A stretch of DNA of 64,000 nt from Methylorubrum salsuginis (GTDB lineage: Bacteria > Pseudomonadota > Alphaproteobacteria > Rhizobiales > Beijerinckiaceae). The notes below the pieces were generated by a model that was not told the origin of the DNA, searched no databases, and saw only the letters and a list, made by a program, of their open reading frames with translations. Position 1 is the first letter of the stretch. The number at the start of each line of letters is the position of its first letter. The DNA lies in NCBI RefSeq assembly GCF_900114375.1, contig NZ_FOSV01000006.1, positions 180,532-244,531 on the forward strand, written 5' to 3'. Both the position numbers and the translations under genes were made by a program. Shown piece after piece: positions 45,260 through 55,040 of this stretch.

Positions 45260-45705
45260 GCCTGCCCCGCCCGATCGCCGCCCTCGCGAGCGGCCTGCTG
45301 TTCGGCCTCGGCCTCGCCCTGTCGGGGATGATGGACCCGGAGAAGGTGCTGGGTTTCCTCGACCTCGCGGGGGCCTGGGACCCGAGCCTCGCCTTCGTGC
45401 TGGCCGGAGCCGTCGGCGTCTCGGCGCTCGGCTACGCGGTCAAGGCCCGCATGGAGCGGCCGCTGCTGGCGCCCCGTTTCGAGGTGCCGGCCAACCGGCG
45501 GCCCGACGCGCGGCTCCTTTCCGGCGCCGCCCTGTTCGGGATCGGCTGGGGGCTCGCCGGCTTCTGCCCCGGCCCGGCCCTGGCCGGCTTGGCTCCCGGC
45601 TTGGCTCTCGGCCTGCCGGAGGTCGCCCTGTTCGTCGCGGCGATGCTGGCCGGCATGCTCCTCTATCGCCTGACCGTGGGGCGGGCCCCGGGCGCGGCTG
45701 CGTGA
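45256..45705 (+). CDS. YeeE/YedE-family membrane protein, second half (PmpB/DUF6691-like)
   Basis: 149 residues, four membrane helices. GLLFGLGLALSGMMDPEKVL and GIGWGLAGFCPGPALAGLAP are the second-half signatures, the latter with the conserved Cys. Translationally coupled to the first half (ATG 45256 inside the previous stop). It is convergent with the pit gene 28 bp away. The pair probably moves a reduced sulphur compound across the inner membrane. Confidence 0.85.
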   Translation: MSLPRPIAALASGLLFGLGLALSGMMDPEKVLGFLDLAGAWDPSLAFVLAGAVGVSALGYAVKARMERPLLAPRFEVPANRRPDARLLSGAALFGIGWGLAGFCPGPALAGLAPGLALGLPEVALFVAAMLAGMLLYRLTVGRAPGAAA

Positions 45706-45733
45706 GGACGGCGCGTTCGGCTCGTGCGGCGCC

Positions 45734-46744
45734 TCAAGGCGCAAGGAGCCGCGTAAGCAGGTAGCAGCCCGCGGAGATTCCCGCCGCGGCCGGGAGGGTG
45801 ACCACCCAGGCGATCACGATGTTGCCGGCGAGCCCCCAGCGCACGGCGGACGCCCGCCGCGCTGCGCCGACGCCGACGATGGCCCCGGTGATGGTGTGGG
45901 TCGTCGAGACCGGCACGCCGAGCCACGTGGCGAGGAACAGGGTGATGGCGCCCCCGGTCTCGGCGCAGAAGCCCTGCATCGGGTTGAGCCGGGTGATGCG
46001 CGAGCCCATCGTGTGGACGATGCGCCAGCCGCCCGACAGGGTGCCCAGCGCCATCGCCGATTGGCAGGACAGAACCACCCAGAGCGGGACGTGGAAGTCC
46101 TGGCCGAGATGGCCCTGCGCGTAGAGCAGCACCGCGATGATGCCCATCGTCTTCTGGGCGTCGTTGCCGCCGTGCCCGAGCGAGTAGAGCGAGGCCGAGA
46201 CGAATTGCAGCCCGCGGAAGGTGCGATCGACCCCGAACGGCGTCGCCCGCACGCAGGCCCAGGACACGACGAGCACGAGCAGAAGCGCCAGGACGAAGCC
46301 GAGGAGCGGCGAGAGCACGATGGCCGCCACGGTCTTGCCGAGGCCGGACCAGACGACGACGCCGGGGCCGGCCTTGGTGATGCCGGCGCCGACGAGGCCG
46401 CCGATCAGGGCGTGCGAGGAACTCGACGGGATGCCGAACACCCAGGTCGCCACGTTCCAGACGATGGCGCCGACGAGCGCGCTGAGGATCACCTGCGGAT
46501 CGACGATTCCGGCATCGACGATGCCGGTGCCGAGCGTCTGCGCCACGTGCAGACCGAAGAACAGGAACGCGATGAAGTTGAAGAAGGCCGCCCAGAGCAC
46601 CGCGTATTGCGGCCGCAGCACGCGGGTCGAGACGATGGTGGCGATGGAGTTGGCCGCATCGTGCAGGCCGTTGAGGAAGTCGAAGAGCAGGGCGATCCCG
46701 ATCAGCGCGATCAGGTAGGGCAGCGCGAGGGTCTCGGTCTCCAT
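45734..46744 (-). CDS. pit: Low-affinity inorganic phosphate permease (PiT family)
   Basis: 336 residues, about 10 membrane helices. GLHDAANSIATIVSTRVL near residue 28 and VSTTHTITGAIVGVGAARR near the C-terminus are the duplicated PiT signature (the GANDVANAxGTxVS type). SLGHGGNDAQKTMGIIAVLL is a third diagnostic stretch. The permease moves metal-phosphate with protons. The start is ATG 46744, five bases after the stop of the DUF47 gene, so the two form an operon. Confidence 0.93.
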   Translation of the reverse strand: METETLALPYLIALIGIALLFDFLNGLHDAANSIATIVSTRVLRPQYAVLWAAFFNFIAFLFFGLHVAQTLGTGIVDAGIVDPQVILSALVGAIVWNVATWVFGIPSSSSHALIGGLVGAGITKAGPGVVVWSGLGKTVAAIVLSPLLGFVLALLLVLVVSWACVRATPFGVDRTFRGLQFVSASLYSLGHGGNDAQKTMGIIAVLLYAQGHLGQDFHVPLWVVLSCQSAMALGTLSGGWRIVHTMGSRITRLNPMQGFCAETGGAITLFLATWLGVPVSTTHTITGAIVGVGAARRASAVRWGLAGNIVIAWVVTLPAAAGISAGCYLLTRLLAP

Positions 46745-46749
46745 GGCCG

Positions 46750-47406
46750 TCACACGTTCTCGATCACGATGCCGCTGATCTCGTTGGCGACGTCCTCGAA
46801 GCGATCGACGACATCCTCCAGATGGCCATAGATTTCGGCGCCGATGATGTAGGCCATGGCGTTGCCATCCCCGCCGTCTTGGCGATGGGCCTGGTAGAGA
46901 CGCTTCAGGCCGCGCTGCTCGAGTTCGTCCGAACGGCCCTCGACCTTGGTGATGGCCTCCGTGATCTGGTTGATGCGGGCCGCGTGGGTGCCGACTGCGC
47001 TCAGGAGCGGCACCACCTCGACGGTGAGGCGGGCCGCCTCGACCACCGTGCCGCCCATCTCCTGCATCAGCGGATCGAACGCCTGCAATTCGTAGAGCTG
47101 GATCGCCTTGACCGTCTTGTTCATCTGATCGACGGCATCGTCCATCGACTGGATCAGATCCTTGATGTCGCCGCGGTCGAAGGGGGTGATGAAGCTGCGG
47201 CGCACCGCCAGCAGGACCTCGGCGGTGATCGCGTCGGCCTGTCGCTCCTGCTCGATCACGGTCCGGCAATGGCGCGCCACGTCGGGGCCGCCGCGCAACA
47301 CCCCGTGCAGCGCCTCCGCGGCGGCGACGAGGGTCTGGGAGTGACGCTCGAAGAGGTCGAAGAAGCGATCCTCCCGCGGCATCAATGCGCGAAACCAGCC
47401 CAGCAT
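46750..47406 (-). CDS. DUF47/PhoU-like partner of the Pit permease
   Basis: 218 residues, mostly helical, PhoU-like. MLGWFRALMPREDRFFDLFE is the typical opening, and QERQADAITAEVLLAVRRSF, ITPFDRGDIKDLIQSMDDAV and QMNKTVKAIQLYELQAFDPL are family signatures with acidic metal-contacting residues. Family members lie next to pit genes and modulate phosphate uptake. It is the first gene of the two-gene operon, with the promoter presumably in 47407-47650. Confidence 0.92.
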   Translation of the reverse strand: MLGWFRALMPREDRFFDLFERHSQTLVAAAEALHGVLRGGPDVARHCRTVIEQERQADAITAEVLLAVRRSFITPFDRGDIKDLIQSMDDAVDQMNKTVKAIQLYELQAFDPLMQEMGGTVVEAARLTVEVVPLLSAVGTHAARINQITEAITKVEGRSDELEQRGLKRLYQAHRQDGGDGNAMAYIIGAEIYGHLEDVVDRFEDVANEISGIVIENV

Positions 47407-47653
47407 GCCCGACCCGTGCCGTTGGAGAGTTCGTGAGCCGGCATATAGAAGCCGGCCCCGGGCAAGCGAGGGGGCGGGCGTCGCGGCGCGCAAGGCCCGC
47501 GGAGCCGTCCGTTCCCGGAGGCGAGAACACCGCCTGCCACCGGCCTCCGACGTATCACCGTGTGAAGCGACCGAATATCGGCGCGGGCGAGGGGTAAAAA
47601 TCTTATCCATCCGGGCGGGGAAGCGAGAGACACCGCCTGCCGCGCGCAAAACA

Positions 47654-47699
47654 ATGGAATTCCATGCTTTTGACGCCCGCTCGCCAGTCTCAGTATAAG
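47654..47699 (+). promoter_or_regulatory. Candidate promoter of the ABC importer operon with a 12-bp palindrome
   Basis: TTGACG (47670-47675) and TATAAG (47694-47699) with an 18-bp spacer resemble a sigma-70 promoter for the genes starting at 47817. Just upstream is a perfect palindrome ATGGAATTCCAT (47654-47665) where a regulator could bind. The 410-bp gap 47407-47816 holds no gene. Confidence 0.45.
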
Positions 47700-47816
47700 C
47701 GAGCGAGTTCGGCGCTTCTCTGACAAGCTCCGGCGATCACCTGTTTTGTCTTATCGATTCCGTTTCGGATCTTTTCACGGGTCCGGGACTGCTTCCGCTT
47801 GACGGTTCTCGTTTCG

Positions 47817-48722
47817 ATGTCTGGACTTCCGCACCGCGCCGCCCCGTTCGGGCGGCCTGCGCCTTCCCGCCCGCTCGTGCCCGACGCCGCGGCGCCGCGG
47901 CGGCGGGCTCGAGCGTCGCAGGACCGCATCCTGACCGTCGAGGGACTGTCGCTCGGCTTCGGCGGCGCGGTGGCCTTCGCCGGGATCGATCTCGCGGTCG
48001 CGGCCGGCGAAATCCACGCCATCATCGGCCCGAACGGCGCCGGGAAATCCTCCCTGATCAACGCGATCAGCGGCCTCTACGCGCCCCAGGCCGGGCGCGT
48101 CCGCATCGGCGAGGCGTCGTTCGCCCGTGTCCCGGCGGGGCGGCTGGCGGCGCTCGGCGTCGCCCGCACCTTCCAGAACCTCGCCTTGTTCAAGAGCCTG
48201 AACGTGGTGGAGAACATTCTGTCGGGGCTAGCGGGCGCCCGGCGCGCCGGGCTGGCCGCGCACGTGCTCGGCCTGCCCGCCGCGCGCCGCGAGGCGGCCG
48301 AGCACCGGACGCGGGCCGAGGCCGTCATCGATCTCCTGCAGCTCGGGGCCTTCCGCGCGCGGGCGGCGGGCAGCCTGCCCTACGGTCTGCAGAAGCGGGT
48401 CGAACTCGCCCGCGCCCTCGTGGCGAAGCCGCGTCTGCTGCTGCTCGACGAGCCGATGGCCGGCATGAGCGCCGCCGAGAAGGCCGAGATGAGCGGGTTC
48501 ATCCTGGCCGCGCGGGAGACGTTCGGAACCGCCATCGTCCTGATCGAGCACGATATCGGCGTGGTGATGCGCCTGTCCGACACGATCACCGTGCTCGATC
48601 ACGGCCGCCGCATCGCCACGGGCACGCCGACCGAGATTCAGGCGAATCCGGCGGTGATTGCCGCCTATCTCGGAGCGGATGACGAGGAAGACGAGACCGA
48701 GGGCGAGGTGAAGGCGGCATGA
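47817..48722 (+). CDS. ABC transporter ATP-binding protein (LivG-type)
   Basis: 301 residues. After an N-terminal ~40-residue Ala/Arg/Pro-rich extension comes the ABC domain: Walker A IIGPNGAGKSSLINAISGLY, Q-loop RTFQNLALF, signature region LPYGLQKRVELARALVAKP, Walker B LLLLDEPMAGMSAAEKAEM and the H-loop IEHD. The LivG-specific C-terminal (ATGTPTEIQANPAVIAAYLG) is present. ATG 47817 is preferred to TTG 47799. It is the first gene of a five-gene importer operon; its stop overlaps the next start (ATGA). Confidence 0.9.
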   Translation: MSGLPHRAAPFGRPAPSRPLVPDAAAPRRRARASQDRILTVEGLSLGFGGAVAFAGIDLAVAAGEIHAIIGPNGAGKSSLINAISGLYAPQAGRVRIGEASFARVPAGRLAALGVARTFQNLALFKSLNVVENILSGLAGARRAGLAAHVLGLPAARREAAEHRTRAEAVIDLLQLGAFRARAAGSLPYGLQKRVELARALVAKPRLLLLDEPMAGMSAAEKAEMSGFILAARETFGTAIVLIEHDIGVVMRLSDTITVLDHGRRIATGTPTEIQANPAVIAAYLGADDEEDETEGEVKAA

Positions 48723-49612
48723 GCCCCGATCTCGCCTTCCTCGTCGAGGTCGTCGTCGGCGGCCTGCTCTCGGGCGTCATGTACGCCCTCGTCGCGATCG
48801 GCTTCGTGCTGATCTACAAGACCTCCGGCGTCCTCAACTTCGCGCAGGGCGCGATGGTGCTGTTTGCCGCGCTGACCTTCGTCAGCCTCGTCGAGCGGGG
48901 CCTGCCCTTCCCGGCCGCACTCGCCGCGACGCTCGCCGTGATGGTGGTGGTCGGGCTCACGATCGAGCGGACGGTGCTGCGCCCGCTGGTCAACCAGCCG
49001 CCGATCACCCTGTTCATGGCGACCTTGGGCGTCGCCTACGTCATCGAAGGCGCGGCCCAACTCGCCTGGGGCACGCAGGTCCACGCCCTCGATCTCGGCA
49101 TCGACGACACCCCCTTCGACGTCGCGGGCGTGCTGGTGAGCCGGTTCGACCTGTTCGCGGCCGCGCTCGCCGGGCTCATGGTGGCGGGGCTGACCCTGTT
49201 CTTCCGCTTCACCCGCACGGGGCTGGCCTTCCGCGCGGTGGCCGACGATCCGCTGGCGGCGCTGAACGCGGGCCTGCGCCTGCCGCGGATCTGGTCGGCG
49301 GTGTGGATCGCCTCGGGTCTCGTCGCCCTGGTGGCGGGCCTGCTCTGGGGGGCGCGGCTCGGCGTCCAGTTCTCGCTCTCGCTCGTCGTCCTCAAGGCGC
49401 TGCCGGTGCTGGTGCTCGGGGGCTTCGATTCGATTGCCGGCGCCATCGTCGCCGGGCTGATCGTCGGCGCCGCCGAGAAGCTGGCGGAGGTCTATCTCGG
49501 CCCGTTCATCGGTGGCGGCATCGAGGGCTGGATCGCCTATGTGGCGGCGCTCGCCTTCCTCTTGGTCAAGCCGTCCGGGTTGTTCGGCCTGCGCAGCGTC
49601 GAGCGGGTGTGA
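48719..49612 (+). CDS. Branched-chain amino-acid-type ABC permease (LivH-type)
   Basis: 297 residues, eight membrane helices. LSGVMYALVAIGFVLIYKTS, VLNFAQGAMVLFAALTFV and KALPVLVLGGFDSIAGAIVA are the LivH hallmarks, including the EAA-like cytoplasmic loop. It overlaps the LivG-type gene by 4 bp, with LivM following after 4 bp. The ligand cannot be told from permeases alone. Confidence 0.9.
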   Translation: MSPDLAFLVEVVVGGLLSGVMYALVAIGFVLIYKTSGVLNFAQGAMVLFAALTFVSLVERGLPFPAALAATLAVMVVVGLTIERTVLRPLVNQPPITLFMATLGVAYVIEGAAQLAWGTQVHALDLGIDDTPFDVAGVLVSRFDLFAAALAGLMVAGLTLFFRFTRTGLAFRAVADDPLAALNAGLRLPRIWSAVWIASGLVALVAGLLWGARLGVQFSLSLVVLKALPVLVLGGFDSIAGAIVAGLIVGAAEKLAEVYLGPFIGGGIEGWIAYVAALAFLLVKPSGLFGLRSVERV

Positions 49613-49616
49613 GGCC

Positions 49617-50660
49617 GTGGCGACCGCTCTCCCCCTCGACCTCGCCCGGCCGCGCCGCACGGGCGCCGCCGGAATCCTGCTCCTGCTGGCGCTCGCCTAC
49701 GGGCTCGTGCCGCTCCTCGGCACCGGCTACCTGTTCGAGGCGATCCTGACGCCGTTCCTGGCGCTCGCGCTCGCGGGCCTCGGGCTCAACCTGCTCACCG
49801 GCTATGCCGGCCTGCTCTCCCTCGGCTCGGCCGCCTTCATGGCGGTGGGGGCCTATGCCGCCTTCAACCTGTCCCTGCGCCTGCCCGGGCTGCCGCTGCC
49901 GGCGACGATCCTTCTCGCCGGGCTAGTCGCGGCGGCGGTCGGCGCGGTCGCCGGGCTGCCGGCCCTGCGGCTGCGCGGCTTCTACCTCGCGGTCTCGACG
50001 CTGGCCGTTCAGTTCTTCGTCGCCTGGGCGCTGAACCGCATCGGTTGGCTCTCCAACGACAGCCCGTCGGGCATCGTCGCCGCGCCGCGCCTCGAGGTGG
50101 CCGGCCTCTCCTTCGACGACGCCCGCGGACGCTACCTGTTCTCGCTCACCGTCGTGGCGGTGCTGACGTTCCTGGCGTGGCGCCTCGTGCGCTCGCCGAC
50201 CGGGCGCAACCTGGTGGCGATCCGCGACCACGAGACCGCCGCCCGCATCGTCGGGGTGAAGGTGGCGCGCACCAAGCTCCTGGCCTTCGCGCTCTCCTCC
50301 TTCATCGTCGGGATCGCGGGCGTGCTGTGGGCCTTCGCCTATCTGCGCACGGTCGAGCCGGCGGGGTTCAACCTCGATCGCTCGTTCCAGATCCTGTTCA
50401 TCGTCATCATCGGCGGCCTCGGCACCCTGCGCGGCGCCTTCCTCGGGGCGGGCTTCATCGTCGTGCTGCCGCTGGTCCTGTCGCGCCTCGGTGCCGCGGC
50501 TCTCGGCGACGGCTTCGACAGCGGCACGCTGGAGATGGTCCAGCGCATCGTGCTCGGCGCGCTCATCGTCGCCGTGCTGATCCGCGAGCCCGCGGGCCTC
50601 GCCGCGCTTCTCGACCGCGCGCTCAATCACGCCCTCCGGCGCGTCCGTCCCCGCTCCTGA
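49617..50660 (+). CDS. Branched-chain amino-acid-type ABC permease (LivM-type)
   Basis: 347 residues from GTG 49617. Hydrophobic helices are interleaved with family motifs LLTGYAGLLSLGSAAFMAVG, LPALRLRGFYLAVSTLAVQF, VAIRDHETAARIVGVKVART and FIVIIGGLGTLRGAFLGAGF. The partner of the LivH-type permease. A longer upstream frame (49512) overlaps livH out of frame and is not used. A Ser/Arg-rich tail is followed after 29 bp by the binding-protein gene. Confidence 0.9.
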   Translation: MATALPLDLARPRRTGAAGILLLLALAYGLVPLLGTGYLFEAILTPFLALALAGLGLNLLTGYAGLLSLGSAAFMAVGAYAAFNLSLRLPGLPLPATILLAGLVAAAVGAVAGLPALRLRGFYLAVSTLAVQFFVAWALNRIGWLSNDSPSGIVAAPRLEVAGLSFDDARGRYLFSLTVVAVLTFLAWRLVRSPTGRNLVAIRDHETAARIVGVKVARTKLLAFALSSFIVGIAGVLWAFAYLRTVEPAGFNLDRSFQILFIVIIGGLGTLRGAFLGAGFIVVLPLVLSRLGAAALGDGFDSGTLEMVQRIVLGALIVAVLIREPAGLAALLDRALNHALRRVRPRS

Positions 50661-50689
50661 TCCCATCCTCCCACCGAAAGGATCGCTCG

Positions 50690-52044
50690 ATGCCCCGCAA
50701 AGTCCTGTCCCGCGCCCTCCTGACCGGCGCCGCCCTCCTCGCCCTCGGGGCCGCGGCGAGCGCCGACGAGCAGTACTTCCCGCTCCAGAGCTACCGTGTC
50801 GGGCCCTATGCGGCCGGCGGCACCGGCTTCTTCGGCGGCTTCATCGACTACCTGAACCTTATCAACAGCCGCGACGGCGGCGTGAACGGGGTCAAGCTCA
50901 CCTGGAGCGAGGGCGAGACCCAGTACGAGGTCGAGCGCGGCGTCGAGGTCTACGAGCGGCTCAAATCCCGGCCCGGCATCGCCGCCTGGAACCCGCTCTC
51001 GGTCGGCATCGCCTACGCCATGATCGACCGCATCACCGCCGACAAGGTGCCGCTCATCACGATCAACCACGGCCGCACCGATTCCACCGACGGCCGCGTC
51101 TTTCCTTTCGTGTTCCCGCTGCTCCTGAACCCCTACAGCGAGACCTCAGGGATCGTCGAATACCTCGCCACCCGCGAGGGCGGCCTGGACAAGCTCAAGG
51201 GCAAGACCATTGCCGTGCTCTATCACGGCTCACCCTACGGCAAGGAGACGATCCCGATCTACGAGCAGCTCGCCCGGCAACACGGTTTCAAGGTCGAGCA
51301 GATCGAGGTGCCCCATCCCGGCAACGAGCAGCAATCGCAGTGGCTCACCATCCGCCGCCTCAAGCCCGACTACGTCGTGCTGCGCGGCTGGGGCGTGATG
51401 AACCCGGTGGCGCTCAAGACCGCGCAGAAGACCGGCTTCCCGGCGAGCCGCATCGTCGGCAACGTCTGGTCCAACTCGGAGGAGGACGTGATCCCGGCGG
51501 GCGAGGCCGCCAAGGGCTACGTCGCGATCACGACGCAGGCCTCCGGCACGCAGTATCCGGTGATCCAGGAGATCGTGCGCGGCGTCTACGACAAGGGCGC
51601 GGGCAATCTCGCCGACACGAAGCGCATCGGCAGCGTCTACCACAATCTCGGCGTGCTCAACGGCATCCTCAACGTCGAGGCGGTGCGGATCGCGCAGGCG
51701 AAGTTCGGCCACCGGACGCTGACCGGGGACGAGGTGCGCTGGGGCTTCGAGCATCTGCGTCTCGACGAGGCGCGGGTGGCGAGCCTCGGCGCCAAGGGCC
51801 TGTTCCATTCGATCAACGTCACCTGCGCCAACCACGAGGGCGAGGGCCGCGTCACCTTCCAGCAATGGGACGGGGCGAAGTGGAGCGTCGTCTCCGACTG
51901 GATCAAGCCCGATTGGGCGGCGCTCCGCCCGATCATCGAGGCCTCGTCCGCAGCCTACGCCAAGGAGCGCGGGATCACCCCCCGCGATTGCGACGCGGAG
52001 GAGCGGGCCGGCGACACCGCCAAGCGCGCCTCGGCGGATCCCCA

Positions 52045-52048
<4 letters not shown>
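50690..52048 (+). CDS. ABC transporter substrate-binding protein (LivK-type)
   Basis: 452 residues. The signal peptide MPRKVLSRALLTGAALLALG is followed by AAASADEQYF, with cleavage near residue 24. The mature part is a type-I periplasmic binding protein: RVGPYAAGGTGFFGGFIDYL, LINSRDGGVNGVKLTWSEGE, TIAVLYHGSPYGKETIPIYE and GWGVMNPVALKTAQKTGFPA. The C-terminus has an ENVTC-like region (SINVTCANHEGEGRVTFQQW). AAAGGA sits 7 nt before ATG 50690. It is long for LivK and lacks obvious amino-acid ligand residues, so the substrate may be another amphiphilic compound (amide, urea-like or aromatic). Overlaps the LivF-type gene by 4 bp. Confidence 0.88.
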
Positions 52049-52830
<782 letters not shown>

Positions 52831-53160
52831 CGCGAAGGCGCGGTCGTTCCCTGTTTGAGCGTCGCGAGGGGATGTCGTTCCAATATGCCAATGTAAAAAG
52901 ACAATCGATTTCATTGACCGAGAGCCTATTAATTTGGATCATCATGCCAGTTCGGATGACGAGGGATCGAGGAGCGGGGCTTCACCTTTGCCGCTCTTGA
53001 TTCCGAGGGCCGGTGCGGGACGCATCGGCATCCCGTTTCCACCGGTCCCCTCCGGACAAGCCCGGCGATAGCGGGCCGTCACTCCCTCGATCCGCCTCCG
53101 CATGCCGGCCCTCGCGCCGGACCGATGCCGCCTGCGCATTTGCCCTTGAAGACGAGCCCG
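52831..53160. other. Spacer between the ABC importer operon and the porin gene
   Basis: 330 bp without a gene. The section 52880-52955 is unusually AT-rich (A/T runs such as TGTAAAAAGACAATCGATTT), suggesting a promoter for the porin or a regulated boundary. I cannot place -35/-10 boxes firmly. Confidence 0.4.
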
Positions 53161-54621
53161 ATGCCGAACAGCCTGCCCCTGCCGTTTCCCTTGCGCCACC
53201 TGCTCCGGACGACGGCCCTCGCCTGCCTCCTGCCGGTCGCGACAATCCCCGCTTTGGCACAGTCGCCGAGCGCGGTGGAGACCTTCACCGGCGAGGCGGG
53301 GCCCCGCACCGATCCGGGCGCCATCGGCATCGCGCCCGACGGCAGCGTGAAGTGGCACGGCCCGCTTGCCCCCTACGCCGCCGACCTCGCGCGGGCCGGC
53401 CTGAGCTTCGACGTCAACGTCTACGACTTCTCCTTCGCCAACCCGAGCGCCGGCCTGCGCCCCGGCCAGCTCTCCCACTCGACCTATTACCTGCTGAGTC
53501 TCGACGCCGACCTCGAGCGGCTCGCCGGCATCAAGGGCGGCCTGTTCCACTTCACCCAGCTCTTCATCGGGGCGCGGTGGAACAACCGCAACATGGACGG
53601 CGATGTCGGCGACAGCACGGTGGGCTACCAGCCGACCTTCAACCGCGACTTCGCCCGCCTCTCGACGCTCACCTACGAGCAGCGGCTTCTGGACGACCGC
53701 CTCTCCGTCGAGGTCGGGCGCACGCATCCCAACCGATACTACGCGCTGCCGCCCTGCCAGTCGGCGGCGAGCTGCTTCCAGGACATCCTGCAGATCAATG
53801 CCGGGCTCACCTCGCCGCTCTACGGCGTCTGGGGCGGCAACGTCGCCTACAAGCTCACGCCCGAGAGCTACATCCAGGCCGGCGCCTTCGCGGTGACGGG
53901 GCGCGCCAACTTCTCCTCGGGCTACGATTGGGGCACCGAGCCGCTGAACGGCGTCGTGACGCTGGCCGAGATCGGCCGCGCCACCACCTTCGCGACCGAC
54001 TTGTACCCGAGCCGCGTCGCGCTGACCGGCTTCCATAACACCGCCGACCACGAGGATAATCTTCGCACCGTCTTCGGCCGCTCGAAGGGGCTGAATCCCG
54101 GCGATCCGGTGCTGCAGCGCTCCGGCACCTCCGGCGTGATCCTCACCGGATCGAAGGTGGTCTGGCGGGCCGATGGCGGGGCGGACGGCGCCAACCTCAA
54201 CCCGACTTCGCTTCAGGCCTATGCCAGCCTCGCCTATGCCCCGGACCCGACGATTCCGATCCGCTGGAACGCCTTCGCCGGCCTCACCCTCCAGGCACCC
54301 GACCAGAGCCGGCCCCTCGACCGCTACGGCCTCAAGGTGAACTGGCAGCGGATCGCCTCCGACTACGCATTGTTCCTCGGCGACGCCAACCTCATCTCGG
54401 GCGGGCCCGGCGGCGCCTATCCGCGCGACAAGCTGGTGTTCGAGGCCAACGCCCATCTGGCGCTCGGCAAGGGCATCTTCTTCGAACCGGTGGTGCAGTA
54501 CCTCGTCAACGGCAATTCCTACTGGAACCCCTTCACCCCGAACCGCTCCAAGGACGGCTTCTACGTCGGCGCCACGCTGATCGTGCCGCTCGGCTCGATC
54601 CTCGGCCTCGCGCCCGGCTGA
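53161..54621 (+). CDS. OprB-like carbohydrate-selective outer-membrane porin
   Basis: 486 residues. The signal peptide is MPNSLPLPFPLRHLLRTTAL with ACLLPVATIPALAQS, cleaved near residue 34. The rest is amphipathic beta-strands of an OprB-family barrel: LSFDVNVYDFSFANPSAGLR, LKVNWQRIASDYALFLGDAN and FFEPVVQYLVNGNSYWNPF, ending in alternating hydrophobic residues. There are two Cys close together (PPCQSAASCFQD). It lies 330 bp after the ABC importer on the same strand and could feed it with substrate; OprB proteins import sugars and related solutes. ATG 53161 is used because the signal peptide begins there. Confidence 0.85.
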   Translation: MPNSLPLPFPLRHLLRTTALACLLPVATIPALAQSPSAVETFTGEAGPRTDPGAIGIAPDGSVKWHGPLAPYAADLARAGLSFDVNVYDFSFANPSAGLRPGQLSHSTYYLLSLDADLERLAGIKGGLFHFTQLFIGARWNNRNMDGDVGDSTVGYQPTFNRDFARLSTLTYEQRLLDDRLSVEVGRTHPNRYYALPPCQSAASCFQDILQINAGLTSPLYGVWGGNVAYKLTPESYIQAGAFAVTGRANFSSGYDWGTEPLNGVVTLAEIGRATTFATDLYPSRVALTGFHNTADHEDNLRTVFGRSKGLNPGDPVLQRSGTSGVILTGSKVVWRADGGADGANLNPTSLQAYASLAYAPDPTIPIRWNAFAGLTLQAPDQSRPLDRYGLKVNWQRIASDYALFLGDANLISGGPGGAYPRDKLVFEANAHLALGKGIFFEPVVQYLVNGNSYWNPFTPNRSKDGFYVGATLIVPLGSILGLAPG

Positions 54622-54651
54622 GCGGGGCCGGCGCAGCCCCTGCGGACGCAT

Positions 54652-54686
54652 GAAACCGGCCGGGCGCTCTGCGCCCGGCCGGTTTC
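54652..54686. terminator. Long perfect hairpin after the porin gene
   Basis: GAAACCGGCCGGGCGC (54652-54667) and GCGCCCGGCCGGTTTC (54671-54686) with loop TCT, a 16-bp perfect stem 30 bp after the porin stop. The T run is only three bases. Likely a terminator or mRNA 3'-end stabiliser. Confidence 0.75.
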
Positions 54687-54747
54687 CGGCTGTCTCGTTC
54701 CGGGCCGCGGCGCCTCGGTGGATTCGGCAGCGCCGACGGCGGCCGGG

Positions 54748-54924
54748 TCAGGATTTGCCGGGTCGTTCCGCGCCCGGGAGAGTCCGGGGCGGCCAGCGCA
54801 CGAGATGCGGGGCCAGCCACTCGTTTCCGAGCATGGCGCCCGCGGCGAGCGGGAGCGGACCGGCCTCGGCGGGGCATTCGACGCCGCGCAGGAAGGCGCG
54901 GATGCGGCCAAGAAAGTCTCTCAT
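54748..54924 (-). CDS. Possible small ORF starting in the palindromic repeat (58 aa)
   Basis: MRDFLGRIRAFLRGVECPAE and AGPLPLAAGAMLGNEWLAPH read like a real peptide with a helical, Arg-rich start, but nothing known matches. Its ATG (54922-54924) is formed by the TATGAG end of repeat copy 3, and no ribosome binding site is visible. The other two repeat copies open short frames in the same way, which argues that this may be a chance frame. Confidence 0.25.
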   Translation of the reverse strand: MRDFLGRIRAFLRGVECPAEAGPLPLAAGAMLGNEWLAPHLVRWPPRTLPGAERPGKS

Positions 54925-55040
54925 ACCAAGCGGCACGGAACCGGACCGAGGGTCCTGTCCCGTGCGTCCGGCGGAGGCCCGCCGCCCCGCCGCCGCGGGG
55001 GCGATCGGCGATGCGTCAGGATCCGCGCCGATTGGGATCA
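54920..55040 (+). repeat. Dispersed palindromic repeat, copy 3
   Basis: Same element and orientation as 1957-2070: CTCATACCAAGCGGCACGGA at the left, a GGAACCGGACC/GGTCCTGTCC hairpin, GTCCGGCGGA, a GC-rich middle, ATCGGCGATGCG/CGCGCCGAT and TTGGGATCA at the right. The final TCA (55038-55040) is the stop codon TGA of the oxygenase gene on the minus strand. Confidence 0.85.

Noticed and set aside
52942..54651. 569-codon minus-strand frame opposite the porin
   Set aside because: No known sequence features; the plus strand carries a convincing signal peptide and beta-barrel pattern.
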